From positions 434,027-498,026 of the forward strand of contig NZ_MSZX01000001.1 of the NCBI RefSeq assembly GCF_002021565.1: DNA of 64,000 nucleotides. Direction: 5' to 3'. The notes beneath the pieces are model-generated. The model ran no database searches and had not been told where the DNA came from. It saw only the letters and a list, made by a program, of their open reading frames with translations. Each line of letters opens with the position of its first letter. Position 1 is the first letter of the stretch. The DNA comes from Paenibacillus selenitireducens. GTDB lineage: Bacteria > Bacillota > Bacilli > Paenibacillales > Paenibacillaceae. Shown one piece after another: positions 45,619 to 54,520 of this stretch. The translations under genes and the position numbers were made by a program.

Positions 45619-46218
45619 ATGCACGAAGCTTTAAACTTTATCAGCAACTACGGATATTTGGCATTATTTTTATTGCTAGCATGCGGTATCGTTGGGATTC
45701 CTGTTCCTGATGAGACATTGATGTTAACGGTTGGCGGGTTGTCGGCTCACGGTCATCATTTTACGTACATGAATGTCTTAATCGTTAGTTTTTTGGGGAG
45801 TATGACAGGCATGATGATCAGCTATCTGGTAGGTCGTCATGTGGGAAGCGGATTACTGCAGCGGTATGGGAAGTGGATTCATTTGACACCGGATCGCTTA
45901 GCGAAGACCGAATTATGGTTCCATAAATACGGAGGTTTAAGTATTATTTTCGGCTACTTCATTCCAGGCATTCGCCATGTGACCTGTTATTTAGCAGGGG
46001 TGACGCGTGTTAGGTTCGTGAAATATTTGGGGTTTGCTAGTATCGGGGCTTTAGTCTGGTGTTTTGTATTTGTTACCATTGGGCGTTTTGTCGGTTCGAA
46101 TTGGACGGTTATTCATGGATTTGTCAAACGGAATATTGCGCACAGCATCACGATTGTCGCATTAATTGTGGTTATCATTGTGATTATACTTATGAGTAGA
46201 CGCAAAAAAGCCGTATAG
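45619..46218 (+). CDS. DedA family membrane protein
   Basis: 199 residues. DedA/SNARE-associated features: GIVGIPVPDETLMLTVGGL, the amphipathic HKYGGLSIIFGYFIPGIRH with the conserved F-x-R/GxR segment, and AGVTRVRFVKYLGFASIGALVW. DedA proteins act as lipid carriers; close relatives flip undecaprenyl phosphate or phosphatidylethanolamine. The ATG follows AAAGGGGGG. It converges on the lipoprotein gene. Confidence 0.92.
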   Translation: MHEALNFISNYGYLALFLLLACGIVGIPVPDETLMLTVGGLSAHGHHFTYMNVLIVSFLGSMTGMMISYLVGRHVGSGLLQRYGKWIHLTPDRLAKTELWFHKYGGLSIIFGYFIPGIRHVTCYLAGVTRVRFVKYLGFASIGALVWCFVFVTIGRFVGSNWTVIHGFVKRNIAHSITIVALIVVIIVIILMSRRKKAV

Positions 46219-46227
46219 ATCTTGGAT

Positions 46228-46929
46228 CTACACAGCCTTTGTACTAAATAATTTGATGGATTGAACGAGGCGGGTCATCGGATCGATATCGATCTTGAGT
46301 AATCCGTCCTTCGCTTCATAGCTAATTACATATTCCGTTTCGCTGTTCGGCTTCCCTAAGGCTTTGATAATGTGATCGGCGTGATTATTAACGCGTATAC
46401 CTCGTAGACCAGTAGCTATACCTTTATCGGATACTTCGATAAATTCAACACCGTGGGACGGATGAAACCCAACCGTAAAGCCTTGGTATTCATAGACTTG
46501 AAGTGGTGAGTCCTCGTTGTCCATCGTGTATTGGTCAGTTGGTTTGCCGAGCTTCTTAACGACGGAATCTTTAGTATCAAAGAGTGCGATATTACACAGT
46601 TTTGGGTGTTCCGGGTCAAAAGCAGGCTCATCCACTTTTTTACCTTGCGATTTCGGGGTATTGCTCTTATCCTTTGATGGTGCATTGCCAGCCTCTTTAG
46701 AGGAGGATATTTCTAACTTATTTTTGCCTGATTGCGGGAGGACATCCTTCGTATCCGTGGATTTTGTAGGTAAATCCGTACTTCCTTGTTGGGAGTTAGC
46801 ATCCGAGCCGGCATTCGCCGCTGCCACTTGGGTGGGTGCTGAAGCTTCATTGGATTTGCTGCCGCAACCGGACAAAACAACGGTGAATAGAACGAGAGCG
46901 ATACAGGCCTTGCGATATGTAAAATTCAT
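46228..46929 (-). CDS. Lipoprotein with DUF4309/YjgB-like C-terminal domain
   Basis: 233 residues. Signal sequence with lipobox LSGC near residue 21, a ~90-residue Ser/Ala/Lys-rich linker, then a domain with two related halves: SVVKKLGKPTDQY and HIIKALGKPNSETEY. These halves each have the KxLGKP turn seen in DUF4309 and SmpA-like proteins. ATG 46929 follows GAGGAGC; the frame extends six codons upstream. Function unknown. Confidence 0.8.
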   Translation of the reverse strand: MNFTYRKACIALVLFTVVLSGCGSKSNEASAPTQVAAANAGSDANSQQGSTDLPTKSTDTKDVLPQSGKNKLEISSSKEAGNAPSKDKSNTPKSQGKKVDEPAFDPEHPKLCNIALFDTKDSVVKKLGKPTDQYTMDNEDSPLQVYEYQGFTVGFHPSHGVEFIEVSDKGIATGLRGIRVNNHADHIIKALGKPNSETEYVISYEAKDGLLKIDIDPMTRLVQSIKLFSTKAV

Positions 46930-47083
46930 TTGGATCAAGCTCCTCAATGAAAATGTAATTGCGCTTACTATAATTAGACGAGAATAGAACCGAAAAGTTC
47001 CACTTTTTCAATTTTTTTTGCTTGAATCATGTTCATTCATATGTTAACTTTACTACCATAAGTCACATTCGGAGGTGTAGCGT

Positions 47084-47656
47084 ATGGAATCGTTGAAACA
47101 ACGTATTTTAGAAGAAGGCGTCGTCATATCGGATCAAGTGTTGAAGCTCGATGCTTTGTTAAATCATCAAGTAGATCCGAAGCTTACGCTGGAGATGGGT
47201 AAGGAATTAGCTGCACGTTTTCGGGAAAGCGGTGTGACAAGAGTCATCACGGTTGAATCTTCAGGCATTCCAGTTGCTTTTGCTGTCGCAGCGGAATTAG
47301 GTGTGCCGCTGGTTTTTGCACGCCGGAAGAAGACACTCGTTGGTGATACGGAGACTTTCAGTGAACGTGTTCCATCTTTTACGAAGGGGATCGTGACGGA
47401 CATCATGGTATCTCGCCAATTTTTGAAGTCTGATGATCATATTCTGTTCATTGATGATATTATTGCGAACGGGGATGCAGCACGAGGTCTCATTAAAATT
47501 ATTGAACGTTCCGGTGCGACGCTGGCAGGTATGGGAGTTGTGGTCGAGAAATGCTTTCAACAAGGCGCAGCAACGATACGAGAACAAGGCGTACGCCTAG
47601 AAGCATTAGTGAAAATTAAGTCACTTGAGAATCAACAGATTCAATTTGAAGTTTAG
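47084..47656 (+). CDS. xpt: Xanthine phosphoribosyltransferase
   Basis: 190 residues. It converts xanthine and PRPP to XMP for purine salvage. The PRPP-binding motif is ILFIDDIIANGDAARGL; other family features are VESSGIPVAFAVAAELG and FARRKKTLVGDTETFSE. Length is normal. The ATG follows GGAGGTG. The ~100-bp leader is too short for, and shows no sign of, the purine riboswitch that precedes xpt in B. subtilis; no pbuX follows. Confidence 0.95.
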   Translation: MESLKQRILEEGVVISDQVLKLDALLNHQVDPKLTLEMGKELAARFRESGVTRVITVESSGIPVAFAVAAELGVPLVFARRKKTLVGDTETFSERVPSFTKGIVTDIMVSRQFLKSDDHILFIDDIIANGDAARGLIKIIERSGATLAGMGVVVEKCFQQGAATIREQGVRLEALVKIKSLENQQIQFEV

Positions 47657-47763
47657 TTTCGATACGCCAAAACTTTTACAAATTCTATTGTGGTCAAAAG
47701 AGTCCCTTTCATCCACACTGATTTTGACTTATAATAAGGGATAAGCGAAGGGAGGAGCCAACT

Positions 47764-48093
47764 ATGGGGAACGAACATGTTTCTGAGCAATTCTTTTTGG
47801 ATAAGCTAAATGATGCGAAGGTTCATTTTGAGCGTGCCTTAGATTGTAAGCATACCGACTTTGACGATCTTTATCCCTATATGATTGAACACCCTCAATT
47901 TTTCTGGTACAAACGTTATGTTGCATGGTCTGAGTTGTTAACGATCGTAAAGTTGTGCGATGAGCTTGGATATGCGTGGGCAGGACAATTTACGATGCAT
48001 CAAGTGAATTATGTGCGTAATCGGGTAATGTCGTCGAAGGTATTAGATTACTGGTATGAGACTAATGATTCGAAGAAACACGTTGAACAATAA
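47764..48093 (+). CDS. Conserved hypothetical protein, 109 aa
   Basis: A small aromatic- and His-rich helical protein (HPQFFWYKRYVAWSELLTIV) with no signal or membrane segment. ATG behind GGGAGGAG. Family not recognised. Ends at a strong terminator. Confidence 0.65.
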   Translation: MGNEHVSEQFFLDKLNDAKVHFERALDCKHTDFDDLYPYMIEHPQFFWYKRYVAWSELLTIVKLCDELGYAWAGQFTMHQVNYVRNRVMSSKVLDYWYETNDSKKHVEQ

Positions 48094-48102
48094 ACATGGC
48101 CG

Positions 48103-48136
48103 AGGGACTGAACAACAATTGTTCGGTCTCTTTTTT
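48103..48136 (+). terminator. Rho-independent terminator
   Basis: AGGGACTGAACAA/TTGTTCGGTCTCT stem with a three-base loop and CTTTTTT. Confidence 0.85.
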
Positions 48137-48156
48137 GAAGAAGGAGATGCCTTAGC

Positions 48157-48378
48157 ATGGAAGTCCTGACAGAAGAGCAGTTGAATCAATATCGTATAGA
48201 CGGTACAAAGGTGCGTGTCGTACGTGATGCCTTGGAAATAAACGATGTCATCGGAATTGTCGTGGCATGGGATGTGTCGCATGTCATGATCCGGCGCCCG
48301 AATAAGCGAATCGTGAAGTTAAGTCGCGAATACTCGATTCGTCCATTTACCGTCGAACGTGAAAATCCATTCGAATAA
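48157..48378 (+). CDS. Small hypothetical protein, 73 aa
   Basis: Starts with ATG behind AAGGAGAT, just after a terminator. Predicted small beta barrel: alternating strands VRVVRDALEINDVIGIVVAW, SHVMIRRPNKRIVKLS and YSIRPF suggest an SH3- or Sm-like RNA/nucleic-acid-binding fold. The fold is inference from the pattern only. Confidence 0.6.
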   Translation: MEVLTEEQLNQYRIDGTKVRVVRDALEINDVIGIVVAWDVSHVMIRRPNKRIVKLSREYSIRPFTVERENPFE

Positions 48379-48476
48379 TGTGAATTTGGACGCCTTCATT
48401 GAAACCTCTTGTCCTGCAGGACGTATTGTTAGATGAACCTGGTCTGAAGACCTGTGACGTACAAGGGAGGATTTGA

Positions 48477-48782
48477 ATGAATTGTCCAGTATGTAATGAC
48501 ATGCGTATGCGTGAGATTCAAAAAGACGGAATTTTGATTGATGTATGTCCTCAGTGCAAGGGTGTGTGGCTCGATCGTGGCGAATTAGAGAAGCTTATGA
48601 GTGGTGTGCGTGAAATCCGCCAGGATTTTAATCAATGGAACGATCAGCGTGAGACGAAGTCACGAGACGATTATTACCCACAGCAATCACAGGATTCGTC
48701 GCATCACCACAACACACCTCATTACAACAAACACAAGAAGAAAAAATCGGTGTTGGATGTATTCGGAGATTTATTCGACTAA
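48477..48782 (+). CDS. Zf-TFIIB domain protein
   Basis: 101 residues. The N-terminal zinc ribbon CPVC...CPQCKGVWLDRGELEKL is the PF13453 signature. The rest is a Gln/Ser/His-rich disordered stretch and a Lys cluster (HKKKKS) ending in an amphipathic helix (VLDVFGDLFD). Function unknown. The ATG follows GGGAGG. Confidence 0.88.
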   Translation: MNCPVCNDMRMREIQKDGILIDVCPQCKGVWLDRGELEKLMSGVREIRQDFNQWNDQRETKSRDDYYPQQSQDSSHHHNTPHYNKHKKKKSVLDVFGDLFD

Positions 48783-48818
48783 CCGAAAATAGAACATATA
48801 CGATAGATTGATGAATAG

Positions 48819-48882
48819 AACACCTCGGATCCTGTAGTTCTCGAAATTTTTCGATGAATGAAAGGGTCTGGGGTGTTTTTGT
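48819..48882 (+). terminator. Rho-independent terminator with long loop
   Basis: Fourteen-base stem AACACCTCGGATCC/GGGTCTGGGGTGTT (with G-T pairs), an inner TCGAAA..TTTCGA hairpin, and a T-run. Confidence 0.8.
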
Positions 48883-48994
48883 TTATACTAACAGGTGTTG
48901 GAGTGTGATAATTGATATCGCATTTAATTTGGTTATGCCCAATTATTATAAAAAAAACAACCGATAGGAACGAAGTCAAAGGATGGAAGGAAAT

Positions 48995-49270
48995 ATGAAG
49001 ATGAGAGCAGTGATTACCGTAACGGGGAAAGACACGGTCGGCATTCTTGCACGTGTGAGTACCCTCTGTGCCAATTACCAAGCCAATGTTATTGAAGTCA
49101 GTCAAACCGTCTTACAGGATATGTTCGCGATGATTATGATGGTGGACATCAATCGAATTACTTGCAATTTTTCAGAGCTTGCCGACGTGATGAGACAGGA
49201 AGGTCAGAAGCATGGACTTGTCATTCATGTCATGCATGAGGATTTGTTCAATTCGATGCATCGTATCTAA
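48995..49270 (+). CDS. ACT domain protein (UPF0237)
   Basis: 91 residues forming a single ACT domain (AVITVTGKDTVGILARVSTL, NVIEVSQTVLQDMFAMIMMVD). It belongs to the family nearly always found upstream of PFL/UPF0210 genes, as here (21-bp gap). It probably senses an amino acid and regulates the partner. ATG 48995 follows GGAAGGAAAT; an ATG four codons earlier is in frame. Confidence 0.9.
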   Translation: MKMRAVITVTGKDTVGILARVSTLCANYQANVIEVSQTVLQDMFAMIMMVDINRITCNFSELADVMRQEGQKHGLVIHVMHEDLFNSMHRI

Positions 49271-49291
49271 TAGCAAAGGAATGTAACTCCG

Positions 49292-50650
49292 ATGATAAAC
49301 AATCAAGAAATACTGGAAACCATACAAATGATTCAAGATCAGCATTTGGATATTCGTACGATCACGATGGGGATTTCCTTATTGGATTGTACAGATAGCG
49401 ATATCGGGAAGAGCTGCGAGAAAGTCTATGCCAAGATATGCCGACTTGCACGTGATCTAGTGAAGACCGGTGAGGATATCGAAAAAGAATATGGGATTCC
49501 CATTATCAATAAACGAATTTCGGTAACACCTATCTCGATTCTGGTTGCTGCAAGCGGGGGCGATCCTGTCTTATATGCAAAAACATTGGACAAGGCAGCG
49601 AAGACCGTAGGCGTCAACTTCATTGGCGGATACTCCGCACTTGTGCAAAAGGGTTTTGCGGCAGGGGACCGTGAACTTATCGATTCGATTCCACGAGCGC
49701 TGCAAGTGACCGAGCATGTATGCTCCTCTGTAAACATTGGTTCTACCAAAGCAGGAATTAACATGGATGCGGTAGCACTTATGGGAGATATTGTGCGTGA
49801 AGCAGCGGAATTAACCGTCGATCAACATTGCTTCGGACCTGCTAAATTAGTAGTCTTCTGCAATGCAGTCGACGACAATCCATTTATGGCAGGGGCGTTT
49901 CACGGTGTAGGAGAAGGGGATTGCGTCCTTCATGTCGGCGTGTCTGGCCCGGGGGTTGTACGGGCTGCCGTTGCGAACGCGCCGGATGATATGGATCTGA
50001 CGCAAGTGGCAGATATCATTAAGAAGACCGCATTCAAGATTACGCGAATGGGGCAGCTCGTAGGAACGGAAGCGAGTGCACGTTTGGGCGTTCCGTTCGG
50101 AATCGTGGATTTATCGCTTGCACCTACGCCTGCCATCGGAGATTCGGTGGCACATATCCTAGAAGAAATTGGGTTGGAAGCTTGTGGTGGCTATGGAACG
50201 ACAGCCGCGCTTGCGATGCTCAATGACGCCGTCAAAAAAGGGGGCGTCATGGCTTCTTCGCGTGTAGGAGGACTATCTGGAGCGTTCATTCCCGTATCGG
50301 AAGATGCAGGGATGATTGCCGCTGTTCGTTCTGGTGCACTTGGCTTAGAGAAACTCGAGGCGATGACGGCGGTTTGTTCCGTAGGTCTCGATATGATCGT
50401 TATTCCAGGGGATACACCAAGTGAGGTGATTGCGGCAATCATTGCGGATGAAGCCGCGATTGGCATGGTGAATTCCAAGACGACAGCCGTACGCGTCATT
50501 CCTGCGATCGGGATGAAAGAGGGCGATGAACTAGAGTTCGGCGGCTTATTCGGAACCGGACCCGTGATGCGAGTGAATACCCATTCACCGATGAAATTTA
50601 TCAAACGTGGCGGGCAGATCCCTGCACCGATCCAAAGCTTGAAAAACTAA
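49292..50650 (+). CDS. PFL family protein (UPF0210/DUF711)
   Basis: 452 residues. Conserved UPF0210 segments include [49 protein letters not shown] and the glycine-rich [19 protein letters not shown]. The fold is related to pyruvate formate-lyase-like barrels; no glycyl-radical motif is present. The reaction is unknown. It is cotranscribed with the ACT protein and ends at a terminator. Confidence 0.92.
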   Translation: MINNQEILETIQMIQDQHLDIRTITMGISLLDCTDSDIGKSCEKVYAKICRLARDLVKTGEDIEKEYGIPIINKRISVTPISILVAASGGDPVLYAKTLDKAAKTVGVNFIGGYSALVQKGFAAGDRELIDSIPRALQVTEHVCSSVNIGSTKAGINMDAVALMGDIVREAAELTVDQHCFGPAKLVVFCNAVDDNPFMAGAFHGVGEGDCVLHVGVSGPGVVRAAVANAPDDMDLTQVADIIKKTAFKITRMGQLVGTEASARLGVPFGIVDLSLAPTPAIGDSVAHILEEIGLEACGGYGTTAALAMLNDAVKKGGVMASSRVGGLSGAFIPVSEDAGMIAAVRSGALGLEKLEAMTAVCSVGLDMIVIPGDTPSEVIAAIIADEAAIGMVNSKTTAVRVIPAIGMKEGDELEFGGLFGTGPVMRVNTHSPMKFIKRGGQIPAPIQSLKN

Positions 50651-50679
50651 GAATTGTTGACGAATATATTCGTATGTAT

Positions 50680-50724
50680 AAACACCTCGCTGTTGCGTTA
50701 AAAACGTAAACGGAGGTGTTTTTG
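50680..50724 (+). terminator. Rho-independent terminator
   Basis: AAACACCTC/GAGGTGTTT stem with an inner GCGTT/AACGT-type stem and TTTT. Confidence 0.8.
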
Positions 50725-50803
50725 TTATGAAGACGGCAAACCTTTAGATAGGCAAGTGCATAGAATGAAAATAAACAATGCAATCCTGAGAGGAGAATGA
50801 ATA

Positions 50804-51340
50804 TTGTACCGTAATTCATGTTGTTATCCATATCAATGGCATCATCCTATGCGTGACTATTGGAATAACATCAATTGGAGTCATAATTGGAATTGTCACT
50901 ATTACAATGGGAACAACACCAACGGGTATCCTTATAGATTAACAGATTATGGACAAAGACCATTTGTAGTGAATATTGACCAAGCTACGAAGCAAAATAA
51001 TACTTACCGCACCGCTATATGGACAGGGAAACACCTTCAAGTGACCCTAATGAGTATTAACGTTGGAGATGACATTGGTTTAGAAGTTCATCCCACAACG
51101 GATCAATTCATACGTATTGAAGAAGGTCAGGGACTTGTTCAGATGGGTGAAAGGAAAGATAATTTGAATTTTCATGAAATGGCCTATGATGGCTATGCAA
51201 TTATGGTACCTGCTGGGACATGGCACAATGTTACCAATACGGGGAATACCCCTCTTAAAGTATACGCTATCTATGCGCCGCCTGAGCATCCATACGGTAC
51301 GGTTCATGTAACAAAAGCTGATGCCATGACCGCTGAATAA
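50804..51340 (+). CDS. Cupin domain protein with Trp/Tyr/Asn-rich N-terminus
   Basis: 178 residues, TTG start behind GAGAGGAG. The first ~50 residues are extremely rich in Tyr, Trp, Asn, His (CCYPYQWHHPMRDYWNN, NCHYYNGNNTNG), a composition typical of spore-surface or coat proteins. Residues ~75-165 form a cupin barrel with metal ligands HPTTDQFIRIEEG and PAGTWHNVTNTG. It could be a spore-associated sugar-isomerase-like or oxalate-like cupin; the activity is unknown. Confidence 0.85.
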   Translation: MYRNSCCYPYQWHHPMRDYWNNINWSHNWNCHYYNGNNTNGYPYRLTDYGQRPFVVNIDQATKQNNTYRTAIWTGKHLQVTLMSINVGDDIGLEVHPTTDQFIRIEEGQGLVQMGERKDNLNFHEMAYDGYAIMVPAGTWHNVTNTGNTPLKVYAIYAPPEHPYGTVHVTKADAMTAE

Positions 51341-51499
51341 GGCCACCATTATGAATGGATCGAGTAAAAGAGGGATGAAATTGATTACTTACGGGAATTC
51401 TCCGTTATAGCCGCGGCATGTTTGCATTAACGTATAGTTTCAGTGTTTTGAAGATCAAATTGCTGGATATGGCTTTTAGCGTTTTCGTATGTAAACGAA

Positions 51500-51778
51500 T
51501 TGACGAGGTAATCCAATCGTGATAATATTATTCTTACGTAACGCGAGGTACGCACGGATTTATTTAGCAGCTATACGTTTAGCGAACCGTATAGCCATAC
51601 GGGGACTTACGCATGCTCAAAGAAAAGTCTTGCGAACACTTACGATTATTGCGCAGAGGAAGATGGCACAAACCCTTGATACGCGGTCATGGCGGAATTG
51701 GCAGACGCGCACGGTTCAGGTCCGTGTGGGCTTACCCCCGTGGAGGTTCGAGTCCTCTTGACCGCATTACCTCGTCAA
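51500..51778. repeat. 13-bp inverted repeat flanking the tRNA-Leu region
   Basis: TTGACGAGGTAAT (51500-51512) and its exact reverse complement ATTACCTCGTCAA (51766-51778) bracket the tRNA gene and ~170 bp upstream. The right copy starts at the tRNA discriminator base. It may be linked to the integration event nearby. The 51341-51682 stretch holds no gene. Confidence 0.65.
51683..51766 (+). tRNA. tRNA-Leu (anticodon CAG)
   Basis: 84 nt, class II. Acceptor GCGGTCA pairs with TGACCGC, discriminator A. The anticodon stem CACGG/CCGTG holds loop TTCAGGT (anticodon CAG). There is a variable arm (TGGG...CCCCCG region) and a T arm GGAGG-TTCGAGT-CCTCT. CCA is not encoded. Confidence 0.97.
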
Positions 51779-51782
51779 AAAC

Positions 51783-51826
51783 AGGCTTCTGATTTGCCCA
51801 TTCAGGCGGATTGGAAGCCTTTTTTA
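51783..51826. terminator. Terminator after tRNA-Leu
   Basis: AGGCTTCTGATTTGCC paired with GGCGGATTGGAAGCCT, six-base loop, followed by TTTTTT. Its right edge overlaps the stop of the integrase remnant. Confidence 0.85.
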
Positions 51827-52031
51827 TATGTTCAACAATTTTAGGCTGCTTACGCCATTGGCCAGCAGCAGGCTTGCGCAGCTATGCCGGAGTTCGTGAA
51901 ATCGAATCCGCCGCATTTCGTGCTTCTCTAGCACAATCGGAAAGTGAAGCGTAATATATACCTGCTTGATCCGTTGGCCCAGCTTGTCCAAGTAGATGTA
52001 ATCCTTGTAGTCGGAGTCAAAATAAAGTTAG
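51824..52031 (-). pseudogene. C-terminal remnant of a tyrosine recombinase (phage/ICE integrase)
   Basis: Reading the minus strand from about 52031 to TAA 51824-51826 gives ~67 codons without a start (an in-frame TAA lies just upstream). The sequence contains DYIYLDKLGQRI, an ITLHF segment, and RIRFHELRHSCASLLLANG. The last is the HxxR box of Int-family recombinases. The box II-III regions upstream and the final catalytic Tyr segment are missing. The end of an integrase directly beside a tRNA is the classic layout of a tRNA-targeting element. Confidence 0.85.
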
Positions 52032-52087
52032 GTGAGATTAATAGATTCAGCCAAACGGATAATACCTAATGGGAAGTAGGTGCAAAT

Positions 52088-52918
52088 TTGATAGATGTGG
52101 AGAGATTAGCAGAAATATTCGCTAATGATTCCTATGGTATAGACAGTGTTTACCGTTTAGTCATTCAGCCAAAAAGTATACTTCGTGAATTCAGAACCGC
52201 CAAACATGGCTTTCTATTTATCATCCGAGGAGCCGTCAGGATAAGCGTGAATGGCACGATCTACGAGTTGCAGCCAGGATCAGTATTTCATGCAGCTCCA
52301 GACATGCAAATGGAAGCGAGGGTTACAAGTGAATCAGAGTTGGAGTATTACTCCGTTTTCTATAGATTGGACAAGAGCTGTGCAGAAAACAGCGATCATG
52401 AATGCAATGCTCATTTCAGGCTTGAACCTGAAGCCATTCCAAGAATCATAGAACTGCTGACTACGCTTCATCTGAATGCACATACACCTGGAGGGATGGG
52501 AAAGCTTCGTGTGAAGGAATTATTTTTGAGTATCATGTATCAAGTGCTGGTTGGTCACAAGAACCGAGAGCGCAGATCCTCACCGAATATAGACGTGATC
52601 GAGGAAGCTATTGCATATATTAAAGGAAATTACATGAACTTGTTAACACTTGAAGAGTTGGCAGGATTACATGCCATGACTTCCAAAAGCTTCTCATACT
52701 TTTTTTATAAATATACAGGCTCTCGTCCAATCGACTTTGTTATCCAACATCGGATGGAAAGAGCATGTGAACTGCTTAAAACAGGAAATTTTCCTATCAG
52801 CGATATTGCTGTTAGTGTCGGATACGGTAATCCACTATATTTCAGCAGAGCATTTAAAAAGAGATTCGGTGTGTCTCCCTCAGCATACGCCAATCAACTA
52901 AATAATCATAACAATTGA
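52088..52918 (+). CDS. AraC family transcriptional regulator
   Basis: 276 residues. An N-terminal cupin-like sensor domain (~20-100, FLFIIRGAVRISVNG, PGSVFHAAP) is followed by a C-terminal double HTH (~175-270) with LTLEELAGLHAMTSKSFSYFFYKYTG and ISDIAVSVGYGNPLYFSRAFKK. In Bacilli, AraC proteins such as Btr activate siderophore uptake genes, and the same orientation next to the iron genes suggests that role here. TTG start behind AGGTG. No ligand-binding SBP domain is fused. Confidence 0.9.
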   Translation: MIDVERLAEIFANDSYGIDSVYRLVIQPKSILREFRTAKHGFLFIIRGAVRISVNGTIYELQPGSVFHAAPDMQMEARVTSESELEYYSVFYRLDKSCAENSDHECNAHFRLEPEAIPRIIELLTTLHLNAHTPGGMGKLRVKELFLSIMYQVLVGHKNRERRSSPNIDVIEEAIAYIKGNYMNLLTLEELAGLHAMTSKSFSYFFYKYTGSRPIDFVIQHRMERACELLKTGNFPISDIAVSVGYGNPLYFSRAFKKRFGVSPSAYANQLNNHNN

Positions 52919-52999
52919 GAGCAGATTCGTGCATTACATTGAAGAACAAAACGCGGATAGATTTGATAATAGTGTATGTTGAATTTGTTAATTGTGTAT

Positions 53000-53027
53000 T
53001 TGCATTTAGAGGAGTCCTTGCTACACT
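53000..53027 (+). promoter_or_regulatory. Promoter of the iron cassette
   Basis: TTGCAT (53000-53005), 16-bp spacer, extended -10 TGC-TACACT (TACACT 53022-53027). The same arrangement recurs at 56867-56894. Confidence 0.7.
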
Positions 53028-53034
53028 ACTGAAT

Positions 53035-53053
53035 GAGAATGATTATCGTTATT
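53035..53053 (+). promoter_or_regulatory. Fur box
   Basis: GAGAATGATTATCGTTATT matches 15 of 19 positions of GATAATGATAATCATTATC. It lies directly after the -10 box, where bound Fur would block transcription in iron-replete cells. A second partial site (TTGATAATGAACAATATTC) follows at ~53061. Confidence 0.8.
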
Positions 53054-53156
53054 ATTAGGTTTGATAATGAACAATATTCGTTCTCATAAATGTGCATCTG
53101 ATTCGTGATTTCTGAGCGGATGACCATTTTACATACGGAAAGGGTGGTAGCTGCAA

Positions 53157-54461
53157 GTGAATGCAAATAGGCAATTATGCATCGGATTTTCTTTATCGGC
53201 AACCTGGATGAAAGGACACAGCTGGAGGCATCCGGATAGCGGCGTGGAGAAGATGGAGTCGATTGATTATTATATTGAATTGGCCAAACTGGCGGAGAAG
53301 GCAAAGCTCGATTTTCTGTTCAGGGCAGATTATCTTTATATTAGTCCGCAAATGCTAGGTGATTCTGCTAATTTTGGCAGTCCTGACCCTACGGTCATGT
53401 TTGCGGCGATTGCTCGTGAGACGGATCGGATCGGACTGGTAACGACGGTCTCCACGACCTTCAATCCTCCATATGTTGTAGCTAGGCAGCTTCAGTCTTT
53501 GCACTGGCTTAGCCGTGGGCGTGCCGGTTGGAACATTGTAACTTCAATTGAAGGAGCGGGAAATTTCGGTGATTCGCCTATGCCTTCTCCGCAAGTGAGG
53601 TATGAGAAAGCAAGGGAATTTACGGATGTAGTGCGCGAGCTTTGGGCAAGTTTCCCGCGTGAAGCGATCCTAATTGATCGTGAGTCAGGTCAATTTTCTG
53701 ATCCGGATCAAGTTTCCTCCATCAATCATTCAGGTGAGTTCTTTAGTGTCAAGGGACCGCTCACGCTACCCGCCCATAAATCGGGAACCATTCCTTTATT
53801 TCAAGCAGGCGCATCGGATATTGGACGAGATTTCGCTTCTTCAGTAGCGGATGCCATTTTTGCGGCGATGCCTGATCTTGAGACGGGGGTGGAGTTACGG
53901 AGCGACCTGAGGAGAAGAGCGGAGGAACATGGACGTCATCCGAACTCGATCAAGGTTTTGCCGGGACTCTATTTTTTCTTGGCGGATACCCGTGATGAAG
54001 CACAGGCATTATTCGAGGCTGCGAACGCGCACTTCAGTACCGATCGTAGACATGCAGCGCTTAAATCTGTGTTGGGCCTTGATTTAAGCAATTTTGAATT
54101 GAATGATCGCGTGACTGGAGATTTGCTTCCCGACCCGAATCAACCCGTCCGCAGCCGAACGCATGCCGAACTGCTTCGGAGATATATTGTAAACTATCAG
54201 CCTACAGTAAGAGAGGTTTTGGCAAGACCGGAGGTCTTAGGTTCTGCGCACTGGGTTTCGGTTGGAACAGTTGAGGACGTGCTAAACGATATTATGGAAC
54301 GGTTCGAAGCAGGCGCGATCGACGGTTTTATCGCTCTTCCGGGCGGGTCAGAACAATCGATGGAATTATTTTTTGAAAAGCTGATGCCGCAGCTGGTAGA
54401 ACAGGGCTTGTTCAGAGGCGAATATACAGGCTCGACCTTGAAGGAGCATTTAGGCATTTAA
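53157..54461 (+). CDS. FMN-dependent monooxygenase, NtaA/SnaA/DszA family
   Basis: 434 residues, luciferase-like TIM barrel. Family features: ETDRIGLVTTVSTTFNPPYVVARQL, SRGRAGWNIVTS, RYEKAREFTDVVRELW, the FFSVKGPL segment and PLFQAGASDIGRDFA. NtaA/EmoA enzymes use FMNH2 from a partner reductase and O2 to cleave C-N bonds of metal chelators such as NTA and EDTA; others oxidise sulphur compounds. A Fur box upstream and a siderophore-binding protein downstream make an iron-chelate substrate plausible. GTG start behind GGGTGG. Confidence 0.9.
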   Translation: MNANRQLCIGFSLSATWMKGHSWRHPDSGVEKMESIDYYIELAKLAEKAKLDFLFRADYLYISPQMLGDSANFGSPDPTVMFAAIARETDRIGLVTTVSTTFNPPYVVARQLQSLHWLSRGRAGWNIVTSIEGAGNFGDSPMPSPQVRYEKAREFTDVVRELWASFPREAILIDRESGQFSDPDQVSSINHSGEFFSVKGPLTLPAHKSGTIPLFQAGASDIGRDFASSVADAIFAAMPDLETGVELRSDLRRRAEEHGRHPNSIKVLPGLYFFLADTRDEAQALFEAANAHFSTDRRHAALKSVLGLDLSNFELNDRVTGDLLPDPNQPVRSRTHAELLRRYIVNYQPTVREVLARPEVLGSAHWVSVGTVEDVLNDIMERFEAGAIDGFIALPGGSEQSMELFFEKLMPQLVEQGLFRGEYTGSTLKEHLGI

Positions 54462-54520
54462 CATCTGGCATGTAGAAAATCTAATCAGCTATATCCTATA
54501 TAAAGTGAGGAGATTGTACG

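Noticed and set aside
46980-47083. Purine riboswitch before xpt
   Set aside because: Only ~100 bp available and neither the aptamer core nor a terminator/antiterminator pair is seen.
51519-51761. 80-codon plus-strand frame
   Set aside because: Its end is the translation of the tRNA-Leu gene (RSWRNWQTRTVQVRVG is a typical tRNA artefact), and there is no ribosome site.
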